Shown: positions 20,805-30,331 of the stretch, piece after piece | How positions within the stretch are numbered: the first letter of the stretch is position 1 | How the letters are laid out: every line of letters starts with the position of its first letter | DNA from: Salsuginibacillus halophilus | GTDB lineage: Bacteria; Bacillota; Bacilli; Bacillales; Marinococcaceae | Reading direction: 5' to 3' | Assembly: GCF_003014715.1 (NCBI RefSeq) | Contig: NZ_PYAV01000005.1 | Span: 124,001 to 188,000 of the forward strand | DNA length: 64,000 bases | The notes under the pieces: generated by a model | Told to the model about the DNA's origin: nothing | The model's database searches: none | What the model saw: only the letters and a program-made list of their open reading frames with translations | Translations under genes and position numbers: made by a program

Positions 20805-22499
20805 GTGAAGGTTATGGAAAAAACTCGTTTACAACCAAATGAACTCTATCACCGCATCAAAGGTCTTGATACGCCCGAACAAATCGAAGTGATAACTTCG
20901 CAGCTCGTACGTATCGAAAGTGTAAATTCAACAGCGGGAGAGACAGAGATTGCTGATTATATAGCAGCCTTTATCAAAGAGATTCCATACTTTAAAAAGC
21001 ATCCAGGCAAAGTGTGGGAACAAGCGCTGGAAGATGACCCTCTTAAGCGAAAAAACGTGTTTGCGTTCGTTGAAGGTCAAGGGTCTTCAACTGAGACGGT
21101 AGTGTATCACGCTCATCTGGATACGGTTGGTGTGGACGACTTTGGGGCGCTTAAGGACGTTGCGGTTCACCCGGAAGCATTGAAGGAGCATTTCGCCCAC
21201 CATGCTGAGGATCCTGAGGTGAAAGCAGCCGCTACGAGTGGGGATTGGATGTTCGGCCGCGGATCTGTCGATATGAAAAGTGGAATTGCCGTCCACCTAA
21301 CGAACATTATTCACTTCTCAGAGTATGTTGAAGATGTTTCAGGAAATATTCTTGTCATGATTAACCCAGTCGAGGAAAACGAACATACGGGTGTGATGGC
21401 GTCGGTAGCTGAGTTGTTAAAGCTTAAGGATGAACTTGGGCTTAGTTATCAAGCTGCGATTAACAATGATTTTGTAACGGAACTGTATAAGGGAGATATG
21501 AACCGATACGTATACACTGGTGCGGTCGGCAAGCTCCTGCCGTGTTTTTACATGTACGGACGTGCCGCACATGTCGGTGAAACTCTGACAGGGGTCGATC
21601 CAACGTTAATATCATCAGAAATTAATCGTGAGATGAATAACAACATGGCGCTTGCCGAAGAGCTCGAAGGTGAACTTGTCCTGCCGCCCTCATGCCTATA
21701 TCAGCGCGATAACAAAGACTTTTATAATGTGCAGACGACAGTAAGTAGTAGATTATATTTTAATTACTTCATTTATGAACGTACACCAAAGCAAGTCATG
21801 GATCAGTTAAAAGAAACAGCGGCTCAGGCCTGTGCGAAAGTCAAAACGCATATGCATGCGCAGTACGAAGCGTTTCGCACCCTCACCGGTCACCCGGACT
21901 CAAGATTTGAGTGGAAGGTGGATGTTTATTCTTATGAAGAATATATCGAAGCGCTTGTGCAGGACGGTGTGGACGTTGAGGCCGTAACGGCAAGCGTTCT
22001 TAAAAAAAGTGAAACAACCGACAAACGAGAACTGTGTTTTGAAATGCTCGAGGCCTTGCAAGAGGCGGATCCGAGCAGTCAGCCGAAAGTGGTTATCTTC
22101 TTCGCTCCGCCGTTTTGTCCACATAATTATTTGCGAGAATCCATAGGCGCTGAAAAGGAACTGATTGATGTTTTACAGGGTGTGCTTAGTGACCAGCAGG
22201 AAAAGACCGGGGAGCAGTTTGCGTTGAAAAAGTTTTTTCCTTTCTTATCAGATAGCAGCTATTTATCGAGCCACGATACGGATGAGGAACTCAAAGCACT
22301 CATTCACAATTTTCCTGAATGGGAACAGATCTATCCGGTCCCAATGGATCACATTCGTGAATTAAACATTCCGTCCATTACGATCGGCGTGTACGGCAAA
22401 GATGCCCATAAACATACAGAACGCGTATATAAGCCGTATACCTTTGGCGTGTTACCGCACGTCATTCGTGATTTTACGAAACAAGTACTTAATCCTTAA
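20805..22499 (+). CDS. M20-family amidohydrolase, RocB-like
   Basis: Zinc-dependent M20 peptidase/deacylase family protein of 564 residues, close in length and sequence to Bacillus RocB (arginine utilisation, exact activity unknown). Metal-site motifs are YHAHLDTVG (His, Asp), GRGSVDMKSG and MINPVEENEHTG (the Glu pair). Enzymes of this family cleave amide bonds of N-acyl amino acids or small peptides. With GabT- and GabD-like enzymes encoded next, I infer that it frees an omega-amino acid such as GABA from an imported conjugate. GGAGGAG precedes GTG 20805; ATG 20814 is an alternative start. Confidence 0.88.
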   Translation: MKVMEKTRLQPNELYHRIKGLDTPEQIEVITSQLVRIESVNSTAGETEIADYIAAFIKEIPYFKKHPGKVWEQALEDDPLKRKNVFAFVEGQGSSTETVVYHAHLDTVGVDDFGALKDVAVHPEALKEHFAHHAEDPEVKAAATSGDWMFGRGSVDMKSGIAVHLTNIIHFSEYVEDVSGNILVMINPVEENEHTGVMASVAELLKLKDELGLSYQAAINNDFVTELYKGDMNRYVYTGAVGKLLPCFYMYGRAAHVGETLTGVDPTLISSEINREMNNNMALAEELEGELVLPPSCLYQRDNKDFYNVQTTVSSRLYFNYFIYERTPKQVMDQLKETAAQACAKVKTHMHAQYEAFRTLTGHPDSRFEWKVDVYSYEEYIEALVQDGVDVEAVTASVLKKSETTDKRELCFEMLEALQEADPSSQPKVVIFFAPPFCPHNYLRESIGAEKELIDVLQGVLSDQQEKTGEQFALKKFFPFLSDSSYLSSHDTDEELKALIHNFPEWEQIYPVPMDHIRELNIPSITIGVYGKDAHKHTERVYKPYTFGVLPHVIRDFTKQVLNP

Positions 22500-22511
22500 G
22501 GAGGTATTCAG

Positions 22512-23792
22512 ATGACACAGACAAAAAATTCCCTATTTGACCGAGCCGCAAAGGTAACCCCGCCAACTGCTCAGCGTGCTACACAGCTGGGTGTAACGAA
22601 AGCAAAAGGAAGCTACCTCTACACAGAAGAGGATGAAGCGTATTTAGACTTTGCCAGCGGTGTTGCCGTCATGAACGTAGGGCACAATCATCCGAGAGTA
22701 GTGGAGGCTGCCAAGGCCCAGCTTGAAGAGATGATTCATGGTGGTCATAATGTTGTCTACTATCCATCATATGTCAAGCTCGCTGAAAAGTTAAATGAGC
22801 TTAATGGCGGTGACCATATGGTTTACTTTTCGAATAGCGGGGCTGAAGTCAATGACGGAGCAATTAAATTAGCTAAAAAAATCACAAAACGGCCGGCGGT
22901 TATCTCATTTAAGCGCGGTTTCCACGGGCGGACCATTGGGGCGACCGCACTGACAGCATCAAGTGCAGCATACAGAAAAGATTACGAAGGTTTGCTTCCA
23001 AGCGTGTACTACAGTGAATATCCGTACCCGTACCGCAGTGACTTAACTGAAGAAGAAGAAGTCGAGCGCTGCATACAACGATTAGAAGACGTGTTTCAAT
23101 TCCAAGTCACTCCCGATAGCGTCGCGGCGATGATCATGGAGCCGATTCAAGGTGAAGGCGGCTACATTGTGCCACCTGCGTCCTTTTTAAAGCGTATCCG
23201 TGAGATTTGTGACAAGCATGGCATTCTGCTTATCTTTGACGAAGTGCAAACAGCGTTTGGCCGGACAGGAACAATGTTTGCGTATGAACATTTCGATGTG
23301 AAACCTGATATTTTAACACTTGCTAAAGGGATCGCGTCCGGTTTTCCGTTAAGTGCAATTGTTGCTCCGCGTGAAATCATGGAGCATTGGCCGGCAGGAA
23401 CACACGGAGGTACGTATGGGGGTAATCCAATTGCCTGCGCCGCGGCATTAGCATCGATTGACGTGTTAGAAACCGAAAGTTTAGCTAATGCAAAAGCGAT
23501 GGGTGAGTATTTCAAATCGGAGCTTACAAAACTACAAGAACAAGAGAGAGGGATTGGTGATGTACGCGGCTTAGGTTTAATGCTTGCGATGGAACTTGTG
23601 GGGGACGATGGTTCCCCGGATCCTGACAGGATGGCAAAACTACGTACGCATGCCCTTGAAAATAATATCATTTTGCTCGGCTGTGGAACGGAAAAGAATG
23701 TTATTCGGTTTATCCCGCCAACGACTGTGAAGAAAGAAGAAATTGACCGCGTCATTGCTGTTGTTAAAGAAGCGTTGCACCAATCCAACTAA
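22512..23792 (+). CDS. class III aminotransferase (4-aminobutyrate aminotransferase-like)
   Basis: PLP-dependent class III aminotransferase of 426 residues. The PLP Lys is Lys272 in LAKGIASGFPL and the cofactor-ring Asp is Asp243 in IFDEVQTAFGRTG. The substrate-domain start (LDFASGVAVMNVGHNHP) and GTHGGTYGGNPIACAAAL are typical of GabT-like enzymes. It probably transfers the terminal amino group of GABA or a similar omega-amino acid to 2-oxoglutarate. AAGGAGGT precedes ATG 22512, and the aldehyde dehydrogenase gene follows 17 bases after its stop. Related families (ornithine or beta-alanine aminotransferase) cannot be excluded. Confidence 0.92.
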   Translation: MTQTKNSLFDRAAKVTPPTAQRATQLGVTKAKGSYLYTEEDEAYLDFASGVAVMNVGHNHPRVVEAAKAQLEEMIHGGHNVVYYPSYVKLAEKLNELNGGDHMVYFSNSGAEVNDGAIKLAKKITKRPAVISFKRGFHGRTIGATALTASSAAYRKDYEGLLPSVYYSEYPYPYRSDLTEEEEVERCIQRLEDVFQFQVTPDSVAAMIMEPIQGEGGYIVPPASFLKRIREICDKHGILLIFDEVQTAFGRTGTMFAYEHFDVKPDILTLAKGIASGFPLSAIVAPREIMEHWPAGTHGGTYGGNPIACAAALASIDVLETESLANAKAMGEYFKSELTKLQEQERGIGDVRGLGLMLAMELVGDDGSPDPDRMAKLRTHALENNIILLGCGTEKNVIRFIPPTTVKKEEIDRVIAVVKEALHQSN

Positions 23793-23809
23793 CTTGAGGT
23801 GAATCCAGC

Positions 23810-25237
23810 ATGTTGTATATTAACGGAAATTGGCAGTCATCTGCAGAGAATGAAACGTTTGCAGTAACGAATCCTGCAACGGTTGAAACGATGGAATATG
23901 TCGCAAAAGGAAATGAAGTAGATGCCAATCAGGCAATTGAAGCCGCTAGTGAAGCGTTTCCGGCCTGGAAGCATACCCCGGCCAAAGAACGGGGGCGCTA
24001 TCTCGTTTTAGCGGCGGCTTATCTACGTGAGCGAATCGATGATTTAGCCCATACTATTACAGCTGAAATGGGTAAGCCATTAGCTGAATCAAAAGGTGAA
24101 ATTAATTTGGCGCTTGATTATATGGAGTGGTTTGCTGAAGAGGCAAAGCGTGTATATGGTGAATCCATTCCAGCGTCTGTTCCAAATAAACAACTTATGG
24201 TCAAGAAATCACCCATTGGTGTAGTTGGTGCAGTGACACCATGGAATTTTCCTGTCGCTATGATAACGAGGAAACTTGCACCTGCACTTGCAGCGGGTTG
24301 TCCAGTCGTTATTAAGCCTGCGTCTGCAACACCGCTATCGGCCATGAAAGTGTTTGAAGCACTTGATCAAGTCGGGTTGCCAGCGGGGGTAGCTAACCTT
24401 GTCAGCGGATCAGCTTCTAAGGTTGTTGGTGAAATGACACGTCACCCTGATGTAAAGAAGCTTACATTTACTGGTTCAACCGATGTCGGTAAAAAGTTGA
24501 TTCGCGACTCTGCCGATACTGTTAAACAAGTATCAATGGAACTTGGAGGTCATGCACCGTTTATCGTGTTTGATGACGCTGATATCGATAAAGCAGTAGA
24601 TGGCGCTGTCGCGAGTAAGTTTCGCAATGCCGGCCAAACGTGCATCTGCACGAATCGTTTATACGTGCAGGAAGGCGTAGCAGATGAATTTGCCAAGAAA
24701 TTTGCCAAGAAAGTAAGCGAGCTTAAGGTGGGTGCCGGAATCGAAACAGGGGTAGCGATCGGACCGCTCATTGATGAAGGAGCACTTGAGAAAGTAGAAG
24801 AGCATATCGAAGACGCAAAAGCAAAAGGCGGTCAAACACTTACTGGCGGCACGCGCCAGCAGCCGAACGGATTGGGAGGGTACTTTTATGAACCAACAGT
24901 CATCCATAATGCAACGGATGATATGTTGATTGCCTCTGAAGAAACGTTTGGTCCTGTCGCGCCGATTTTTACATTTGAAACGAAAGAGGAAGCGGTAAAG
25001 CGGGCAAATCATCCAGAATATGGACTTGCCTCTTACTGCTATACCAATGATTTGAGCCAGGCGTTTTACGTCGCAGAGGAACTAGAGTATGGTATTGTCG
25101 GTATAAATGACCCGATACCAACTACAGCACAAGCACCATTCGGTGGTGTGAAAGAAAGTGGAGTTGGTCGTGAAGGCGGTCATCAAGGAATAGAAGAATA
25201 TGTAGAAGATAAATTTGTTTCTTTTCAATTGAATTAA
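23810..25237 (+). CDS. succinate-semialdehyde dehydrogenase-like aldehyde dehydrogenase
   Basis: Aldehyde dehydrogenase of 475 residues. The general base is Glu244 (SMELGGHAP) and the nucleophile Cys278 ([11 protein letters not shown]). The C-x-C pair at 278-280 is characteristic of GabD-type succinate-semialdehyde dehydrogenases. It should oxidise the semialdehyde formed by the preceding aminotransferase, giving succinate if the substrate is GABA. It is the last gene of the gntR-TRAP operon. No terminator follows at once; the first hairpin is at 25567. Confidence 0.93.
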   Translation: MLYINGNWQSSAENETFAVTNPATVETMEYVAKGNEVDANQAIEAASEAFPAWKHTPAKERGRYLVLAAAYLRERIDDLAHTITAEMGKPLAESKGEINLALDYMEWFAEEAKRVYGESIPASVPNKQLMVKKSPIGVVGAVTPWNFPVAMITRKLAPALAAGCPVVIKPASATPLSAMKVFEALDQVGLPAGVANLVSGSASKVVGEMTRHPDVKKLTFTGSTDVGKKLIRDSADTVKQVSMELGGHAPFIVFDDADIDKAVDGAVASKFRNAGQTCICTNRLYVQEGVADEFAKKFAKKVSELKVGAGIETGVAIGPLIDEGALEKVEEHIEDAKAKGGQTLTGGTRQQPNGLGGYFYEPTVIHNATDDMLIASEETFGPVAPIFTFETKEEAVKRANHPEYGLASYCYTNDLSQAFYVAEELEYGIVGINDPIPTTAQAPFGGVKESGVGREGGHQGIEEYVEDKFVSFQLN

Positions 25238-25566
25238 CGATTAGTTTTCCGCATAGAGCAACTATTGAAGACTGAAGCAACCCTTTAACACAAGAAACGT
25301 AGTTTAATTGCTGAATTTCTGTATTTTGTATATTTTTGGTGGTTCAACTATTAAAAAGGATTGTGGTTTTCATGCCTCCTCTCTCGCTGCGCTGACTACC
25401 GATGAATGGTTGTTAAGGTTGAACCTACTGGAAATCATGTGCGCAGCGAACCATCTAGTGTTAACTTGTAAGGTTTTTATATCATTGATTGAGAAAAATG
25501 CTCGATTTTACAATCATTACCAGATAATGAAATCTAGCAAAAAAACAGGTTTTACTGAAACAGATA
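25238..25566. other. intergenic region, no supported gene
   Basis: About 330 bases with one open frame (25308-25607) that runs into a clear terminator, lacks a ribosome binding site and has no recognisable product. I see no promoter or repeat here. Confidence 0.5.
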
Positions 25567-25604
25567 ACCCCTTAACCAACGAATCGTGGTTAAGGGGTTT
25601 TGCA
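25567..25604 (+). terminator. terminator of the gntR-TRAP operon
   Basis: CCCCTTAACCA and TGGTTAAGGGG form an 11-bp perfect stem around an eight-base loop, followed by TTTT. It lies about 330 bases after the last gene. Confidence 0.88.
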
Positions 25605-25622
25605 TAGCTAGGAGGTGTTGGA

Positions 25623-25973
25623 GTGAATGTGGAAATCGACCTGTCTATAGTTATCTTCCTTAGTTTGGTCGCCTGGGGGTTGATTACGTTTGTGTACCGC
25701 CGGCGGGCGGAAGATGAACCGTATTTCGTTTTGAAGCACGTCGTGTATTTTGTGCTCAGTTTACTTTCAGTGACTTTGGATGGTTTGGTGCTGCCGGTTG
25801 GTTATGCGGTAGTTGCAGTGCGTTTATGGGTGATGCAGCCGGCGAATCGTTCAGGCAAATGGCTGGTTGCGAATACGGGGCTGGTCATCATATGGCTCCT
25901 GCCGATCTTTTGGGAGATGCTAAAACACTTCCTTTTTGAGTTTACGCCGATCTTTGATATGGTGATGCTCTAA
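25623..25973 (+). CDS. small hypothetical membrane protein
   Basis: Unrecognised 116-residue protein with three or four hydrophobic segments (IVIFLSLVAWGLITFVY; VVYFVLSLLSVTLDGLVL; VGYAVVAVRLWVM; TGLVIIWLLPIFWEML). AGGAGGTG six bases before GTG 25623 supports translation. It is monocistronic, bounded by a terminator upstream and a 21-bp repeat array downstream. Confidence 0.75.
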   Translation: MNVEIDLSIVIFLSLVAWGLITFVYRRRAEDEPYFVLKHVVYFVLSLLSVTLDGLVLPVGYAVVAVRLWVMQPANRSGKWLVANTGLVIIWLLPIFWEMLKHFLFEFTPIFDMVML

Positions 25974-25993
25974 ATCGTCCACCTCATTACGAC

Positions 25994-26186
25994 GAGGCAC
26001 GTTCTTGGGTGTATGAAGCACGTTCTTGGGTATGTGAGGCACGTTCTCGAGCCAGCGAGGCACGTTCTTCTCGGGTGTGCGAGGCACGTTCTTGGGTATG
26101 TGAGGCACGTTCTTGGGCATGTGAGGCACGTTCTCGGGTGTGCGAAGCACGTTCTCGGGTATGCGAAGCACGTTCTCGGTATTTCG
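25994..26186. repeat. 21-bp tandem repeat array
   Basis: Nine units of GAGGCACGTTCTTGGGTATGT type start at 25994, 26015, 26036, 26057, 26081, 26102, 26123, 26144 and 26165. Spacing is 21 bp except one 24-bp unit, so the 3-bp insertion keeps frame. Frames on both strands stay open as heptapeptide repeats, but none has a convincing ribosome binding site. Variation is mostly TTGGG/TCGGG and GAGGC/GAAGC. Confidence 0.92.
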
Positions 26187-26212
26187 CATATCGCTCATAA
26201 GTGATCATTGCT

Positions 26213-26240
26213 TTGGTTAGCTCAGGAAAATTGCTACACT
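26213..26240 (+). promoter_or_regulatory. candidate promoter of the Nudix-helicase pair
   Basis: TTGGTT (26213-26218), 16 bases, TACACT (26235-26240), about 40 bases before the Nudix gene. Moderate match to sigma-A. Confidence 0.5.
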
Positions 26241-26281
26241 AGTTGTAGAGAGAAACCATGTAGGAAATGAAGGTGACGTTG

Positions 26282-26671
26282 ATGAAAAAGGAAGTTCATG
26301 TCGTTGGTGCGGTAATTATGGAGGGAGACAACATTTTATGTGCCCAGCGCGGGGCGACGAAGACGCTTGCGCATAAATGGGAGTTTCCCGGGGGCAAGAT
26401 TGAAGCAGGTGAGACGCCGGAGGCAGCGCTGCATCGTGAGATTGAAGAAGAGCTTGGCGCTGAAATTGCGATTGATCATCATATTGCGGACTGTACATAT
26501 GAATATGATTTTGCCGTCGTACATTTAGCGACATATGCGTGCCGGCTTCTTTCCGGTGAGCCGGTATCCGAAGAACATATTCGTCTAGCGTGGCGCAAGC
26601 GTTCGGAGCTGCCGGAGCTTGACTGGGCAGCGGCGGACTGGCCGACGATTGATGCGTTAACGAGCGGCTAA
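26282..26671 (+). CDS. MutT-like Nudix hydrolase (8-oxo-dGTP diphosphatase type)
   Basis: Nudix protein of 129 residues. The box begins at GGKIEAGETPEAAL and ends with HREIEEELGAEI, so the metal-binding REXXEE is intact. The N-terminal VVGAVIMEGDNILCAQR and the WEFPGG preceding the box are typical of MutT-type enzymes that remove oxidised dGTP, although CTP-type pyrophosphohydrolases look similar. AAGGTGA sits seven bases before ATG 26282, preferred to the GTG/ATG codons further up. The helicase gene follows after 12 bases, so the two are co-transcribed. Confidence 0.88.
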   Translation: MKKEVHVVGAVIMEGDNILCAQRGATKTLAHKWEFPGGKIEAGETPEAALHREIEEELGAEIAIDHHIADCTYEYDFAVVHLATYACRLLSGEPVSEEHIRLAWRKRSELPELDWAAADWPTIDALTSG

Positions 26672-26683
26672 GGAGGCACAATC

Positions 26684-29569
26684 ATGGAAGAGCTGACAGC
26701 GCAGCTGCGGGCGTCACTTGAGCACGGTTTTATTGATCAACAACATATGCCGGTCGAGCGGATGCGGCCGCAGCTCGTCTTAAATGAAGCGGATCATCAT
26801 ATGCTGCATACACTTTTAGAGGAGCTCGAAGTATGCAGCGGCTTTTTATTTTCAGTTGCATTTATTACGGAAAGTGGTTTATCAGCGTTAAAAGCAAAGC
26901 TGCTCGACCTACACTTTCGCGGGGTGAACGGCAAGATTTTAACGTCGACGTACTTAGCGTTTAATCAGCCGAAAGTGTTTCGTGAACTGCGGAAACTGCA
27001 CAATGTTGAGGTGCGCACAACTGCTCGTGAAGGGTTTCACGCCAAAGGGTACATTTTTCAGCATCAAGAGCACACGTCACTCATTGTCGGCAGTTCAAAT
27101 TTAACAGCTTCGGCGTTAAAGACGAACTATGAGTGGAATATTAAGCTCACTTCCCGGGATGAAGGGGATATTGTGCATCACTTTCATGACCAGTTTCTCC
27201 GCGTTTGGGAGGAAGCAGCGCCGTTGACGGATGAATGGATTGAAGCTTATGAAAAGCTGTATAAAGCTGAAGTCCGCCGGCGTCCGGCTGAAGCGGTGGC
27301 AGAACTTACGGCCGGCTACGAAACGAATGCGCTGCGCGAGGCTGTGCAGCTTGAGCCGAATGCGATGCAGCAAAAAGCGCTTGCGGGCATCGCCGGCTTG
27401 CGCAGTGAACAAGCCCGGCGCGGGTTGGTCGTTTCAGCTACCGGTACAGGCAAAACGATGCTGGCCGCGTTTGATGTCCGGCGGATGCAGCCGGCACGTT
27501 TTTTATTTATCGCACATCGTGAGCAGATTTTGCACAAGGCAAAAGAAACGTTTCAGACGGTGCTTGGTTTAAATGAAGAAGATGTCGGCATTTTAAGCGG
27601 CGGGCGCGACGAGTCTCATAAACGTTACGTATTTGCGACGATTCAAACGCTGTCGCAGTCAGAGCGGTTATATCAAGAAGCAGCGGATGCATTTGATTAC
27701 ATTTTAATTGATGAAGTGCATAAAGCAGGCGCTGCAACGTATCAGCGGGTCATGGATCACTTTACGCCGTCATGGCTCATGGGGATGACAGCAACGCCGG
27801 AGCGGACAGACGGATTTAATATTTTCGAGATGTTTGATTACAACATTGCCTGCGAGATCCGGCTGCAGGAAGCGCTTGAAGAAGATATGCTTTGTCCGTT
27901 TCATTATTTTGGTGTGACAGATGCATCCATTGCTGAAGGTGCCAAGGACGTAACCGCTAAACTTCACCAAGTTCCGGTGGAAGATCGGTTTACGCATATC
28001 TTAGATAAAATCAAGTATTACGGATATGCCGGCGAACGGGTGCAGGGCCTCATTTTTTGCGGGGATAAGCGTGAGGCTCATAAGTTGAGTGAACTGATGA
28101 ATAACGCCGGATACCGCACTGCGGCACTGACGGGTGAGGACGCGCAAGAAGCGAGGATGCAGCGGGTAACGGATTTAGAGCATAACCGTTTGGATTATAT
28201 CTTGACCGTTGATATTTTTAATGAAGGAATTGATATCCCAACGGTCAATCAAGTTGTGATGCTGCGCCGCACAGAATCGAGCATTATTTTTGTACAACAG
28301 CTTGGGCGCGGCTTGCGTAAAGCTGAAGGTAAGCCATTTGTGACCGTCATTGATTTTATCGGTAACTATCAAAATAACTACTTAATTCCGGTTGCGCTTG
28401 CCGGGGATCAGTCGATGAATAAAGACAATTTACGGCGCTACTTACAAAACACTGATTTTGTGCAGGGGCTGTCGGTCGTTAATTTTGAAGCAGTCGCGAA
28501 AGAGCAGGTGTACCGGGCGGTGGATCAAACCCAAATTGCCGGGCTCCGCATGATGAAGTCAGCGTATGAAAAGTTAAAGTTCCGGCTGGGACGTAAGCCA
28601 ATGCTCCATGACTTTATAACCCATAATGCCCTTGATCCTGAAGTGATTGTTCATTATCAACGCACAAATTATTACGACTTTTTGCAGCGTGTGGATCCGG
28701 AGGCATACGTGCTGAATGAATGTAAGCGCTCCGTGCTCACGCAAGTGTCGCAGGAGTTTTTGTCAGGTAAGCGCAAGCATGAGCTGGTGCTGTTGGACAT
28801 GCTGCTGCAAGGTGGCGTAGTGACAGATGAAGCTTACGCCGCCCGGCTTGCCGAACTGAACTGTTACTGGGATCAAGATGTTTCTCATTCTGTCGCCGGA
28901 ATGTTTGACCTTACGTTTTACAAGCAGCAGGAGTTGAAAAAGTACGGCGAGGTTCAATTTGTTGAGCGTTTTAATGCAGGTTATCAGTGGACAAAAGCGA
29001 CGAGCGAAGCGCTTCAACGTGATGAAAATTTTCTTGCCTTTTTAAAGGATGCAGTCGCTGCTGGTTTGGAAAAGAGCAAAGCGTACCGGCCGGATGTACG
29101 CCTCACCCGGTTTCAAAAGTATACGCGCCGGGAGGTTGTAAAACTTTTAAACTGGGAAAAGGATGAAAGTAGTGCAGTGTTTGGCTACCGGACGAGACAA
29201 CAGACAACACCGATTTTCATCACGTATGATAAGCAGGATGACGTGAGTGCAAGTGTTGCTTACAAAGATGAATTGCTTTCACCTGAGCGGCTGCAGTGGT
29301 TTACGAGAAACCGGAAAACCCTTGCATCTGAAGAGGTGCGCGATGTTGTGGAGAGCCGTGAGCGGGGCAATACGTCGTATATTTTTGTGAAAAAAAGTGA
29401 TGATGAAGGCACAGGCTTTTATTACCTTGGTACAGCTGAGACGGTGGCGGGCACCCCTGAAGAAACAACGATTACAGATGATAAGGGGCAGGTGCTGTCC
29501 ATTGTGAAGATGCAGCTTGCACTTGAAGCCCCGGTGGATGCAAGATTGTATCAATATTTGCTTGAGTAA
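26684..29569 (+). CDS. PLD-nuclease/SF2 helicase/DUF3427 fusion protein
   Basis: Large three-part protein of 961 residues. Residues 50-150 form a phospholipase D-type nuclease domain with His119 and Lys121 (HAKGYIF) and GSSNLTASAL. A superfamily II helicase follows: Walker A TGTGKT at 253-258, DEVH at 343-346, motif III-like GMTATPERTDG, and the C-terminal QLGRGLRKAEGK. The last third resembles DUF3427, often attached to such helicases. The single HxK suggests a dimer builds the nuclease site. AAGGAGG precedes ATG 26684. A role in DNA repair or defence is plausible; the pairing with a MutT-like enzyme hints at nucleotide or DNA quality control. This is inference. Confidence 0.9.
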   Translation: MEELTAQLRASLEHGFIDQQHMPVERMRPQLVLNEADHHMLHTLLEELEVCSGFLFSVAFITESGLSALKAKLLDLHFRGVNGKILTSTYLAFNQPKVFRELRKLHNVEVRTTAREGFHAKGYIFQHQEHTSLIVGSSNLTASALKTNYEWNIKLTSRDEGDIVHHFHDQFLRVWEEAAPLTDEWIEAYEKLYKAEVRRRPAEAVAELTAGYETNALREAVQLEPNAMQQKALAGIAGLRSEQARRGLVVSATGTGKTMLAAFDVRRMQPARFLFIAHREQILHKAKETFQTVLGLNEEDVGILSGGRDESHKRYVFATIQTLSQSERLYQEAADAFDYILIDEVHKAGAATYQRVMDHFTPSWLMGMTATPERTDGFNIFEMFDYNIACEIRLQEALEEDMLCPFHYFGVTDASIAEGAKDVTAKLHQVPVEDRFTHILDKIKYYGYAGERVQGLIFCGDKREAHKLSELMNNAGYRTAALTGEDAQEARMQRVTDLEHNRLDYILTVDIFNEGIDIPTVNQVVMLRRTESSIIFVQQLGRGLRKAEGKPFVTVIDFIGNYQNNYLIPVALAGDQSMNKDNLRRYLQNTDFVQGLSVVNFEAVAKEQVYRAVDQTQIAGLRMMKSAYEKLKFRLGRKPMLHDFITHNALDPEVIVHYQRTNYYDFLQRVDPEAYVLNECKRSVLTQVSQEFLSGKRKHELVLLDMLLQGGVVTDEAYAARLAELNCYWDQDVSHSVAGMFDLTFYKQQELKKYGEVQFVERFNAGYQWTKATSEALQRDENFLAFLKDAVAAGLEKSKAYRPDVRLTRFQKYTRREVVKLLNWEKDESSAVFGYRTRQQTTPIFITYDKQDDVSASVAYKDELLSPERLQWFTRNRKTLASEEVRDVVESRERGNTSYIFVKKSDDEGTGFYYLGTAETVAGTPEETTITDDKGQVLSIVKMQLALEAPVDARLYQYLLE

Positions 29570-29592
29570 CATGAAAGGGAGGGGGATGAAGC

Positions 29593-30303
29593 ATGGCAGC
29601 AAAGCATAACAATACCGGCCTTTTGCGAATGACGTGGGAACATGTGCTGTTTATGCACTGGCCGGTACCATACGAAGAGATTCGTCCTTACGTCCCTGAA
29701 TCACTTGAGCTTGATACGTTTCAAGGGCAGGCTTATATTGCGGTTGTACCGTTTGTGATGCGCTCGCTTACATTGACGCGTCTCCCGGTGCTTGGGCGTC
29801 TGCAGTTTCCGGAGCTGAATTTACGGACGTACGTCACGTATAACGGAAAGCCGGGTGTGTATTTTCTTCACTTAGATTCTGGCAGCCGGGTTGCAAATCG
29901 CATCGCCCGCCGGCTGTTTCACTTAAATTATCAAGATGCTTCTTTTCAGCTGCACCCTGGCCTGGATACATTCGCCCTTGATATGCGGCACCGCCGCCGC
30001 AACAGTGAAGCGGAGTTTGCCGCGCAGTACGGCCCGGCTTCGCCGATGTTTTCCGCCTTAAAAGGTTCGTTTAATGAATGGTGCACAGAACGGTACCGCT
30101 TCTTTTCTGTCTCGAACCGTGGTCACGTTTACGAAGGTGCCTTGTCCCATCCGGTTTGGCGCCTGCAGGAAGGAAGCGTGAATGTGCGGCGGAATACGCT
30201 ATTTGAAGCGTTCGGCTTAACGCCGCCAATCGAGGATCCGCATGTTTTATACAGCCGCGGCGTTGTAGTCAGTGCAAAGCGGATCCGCCGCATCGATACA
30301 TGA
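29593..30303 (+). CDS. YqjF/DUF2071-family protein
   Basis: YqjF-like DUF2071 protein of 236 residues, of unknown biochemical function. Family features are the N-terminal WEHVLFMHWPVPYEEIRPYVP, LELDTFQGQAYIAVVPF and ELNLRTYV. AAGGGAGGGGG precedes ATG 29593, 23 bases after the helicase gene, so it may be co-transcribed with it. It is followed at once by a terminator-like hairpin that is duplicated around repeat element A. Confidence 0.85.
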   Translation: MAAKHNNTGLLRMTWEHVLFMHWPVPYEEIRPYVPESLELDTFQGQAYIAVVPFVMRSLTLTRLPVLGRLQFPELNLRTYVTYNGKPGVYFLHLDSGSRVANRIARRLFHLNYQDASFQLHPGLDTFALDMRHRRRNSEAEFAAQYGPASPMFSALKGSFNEWCTERYRFFSVSNRGHVYEGALSHPVWRLQEGSVNVRRNTLFEAFGLTPPIEDPHVLYSRGVVVSAKRIRRIDT

Positions 30304-30312
30304 AGTGATCCT

Positions 30313-30331
30313 AGACCTCTCGAGTGGGGGG
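30313..30331 (+). repeat. left terminator-hairpin copy flanking element A
   Basis: AGACCTCTCGAGTGGGGGG, matching the terminator stem at 30910-30928 in 16 of 19 positions. It begins ten bases after the yqjF-like stop and precedes one end of the repeat element. Confidence 0.7.

Noticed and set aside
16246-25237. Ectoine degradation operon (TRAP plus hydrolase, aminotransferase and dehydrogenase)
   Set aside because: The M24-type ectoine hydrolase is missing and the M20 protein is RocB-like and much longer than the deacetylase of that pathway.
25308-25607. 99-codon frame after the GabD-like gene
   Set aside because: It runs through a perfect intrinsic terminator and has neither a ribosome binding site nor family resemblance.
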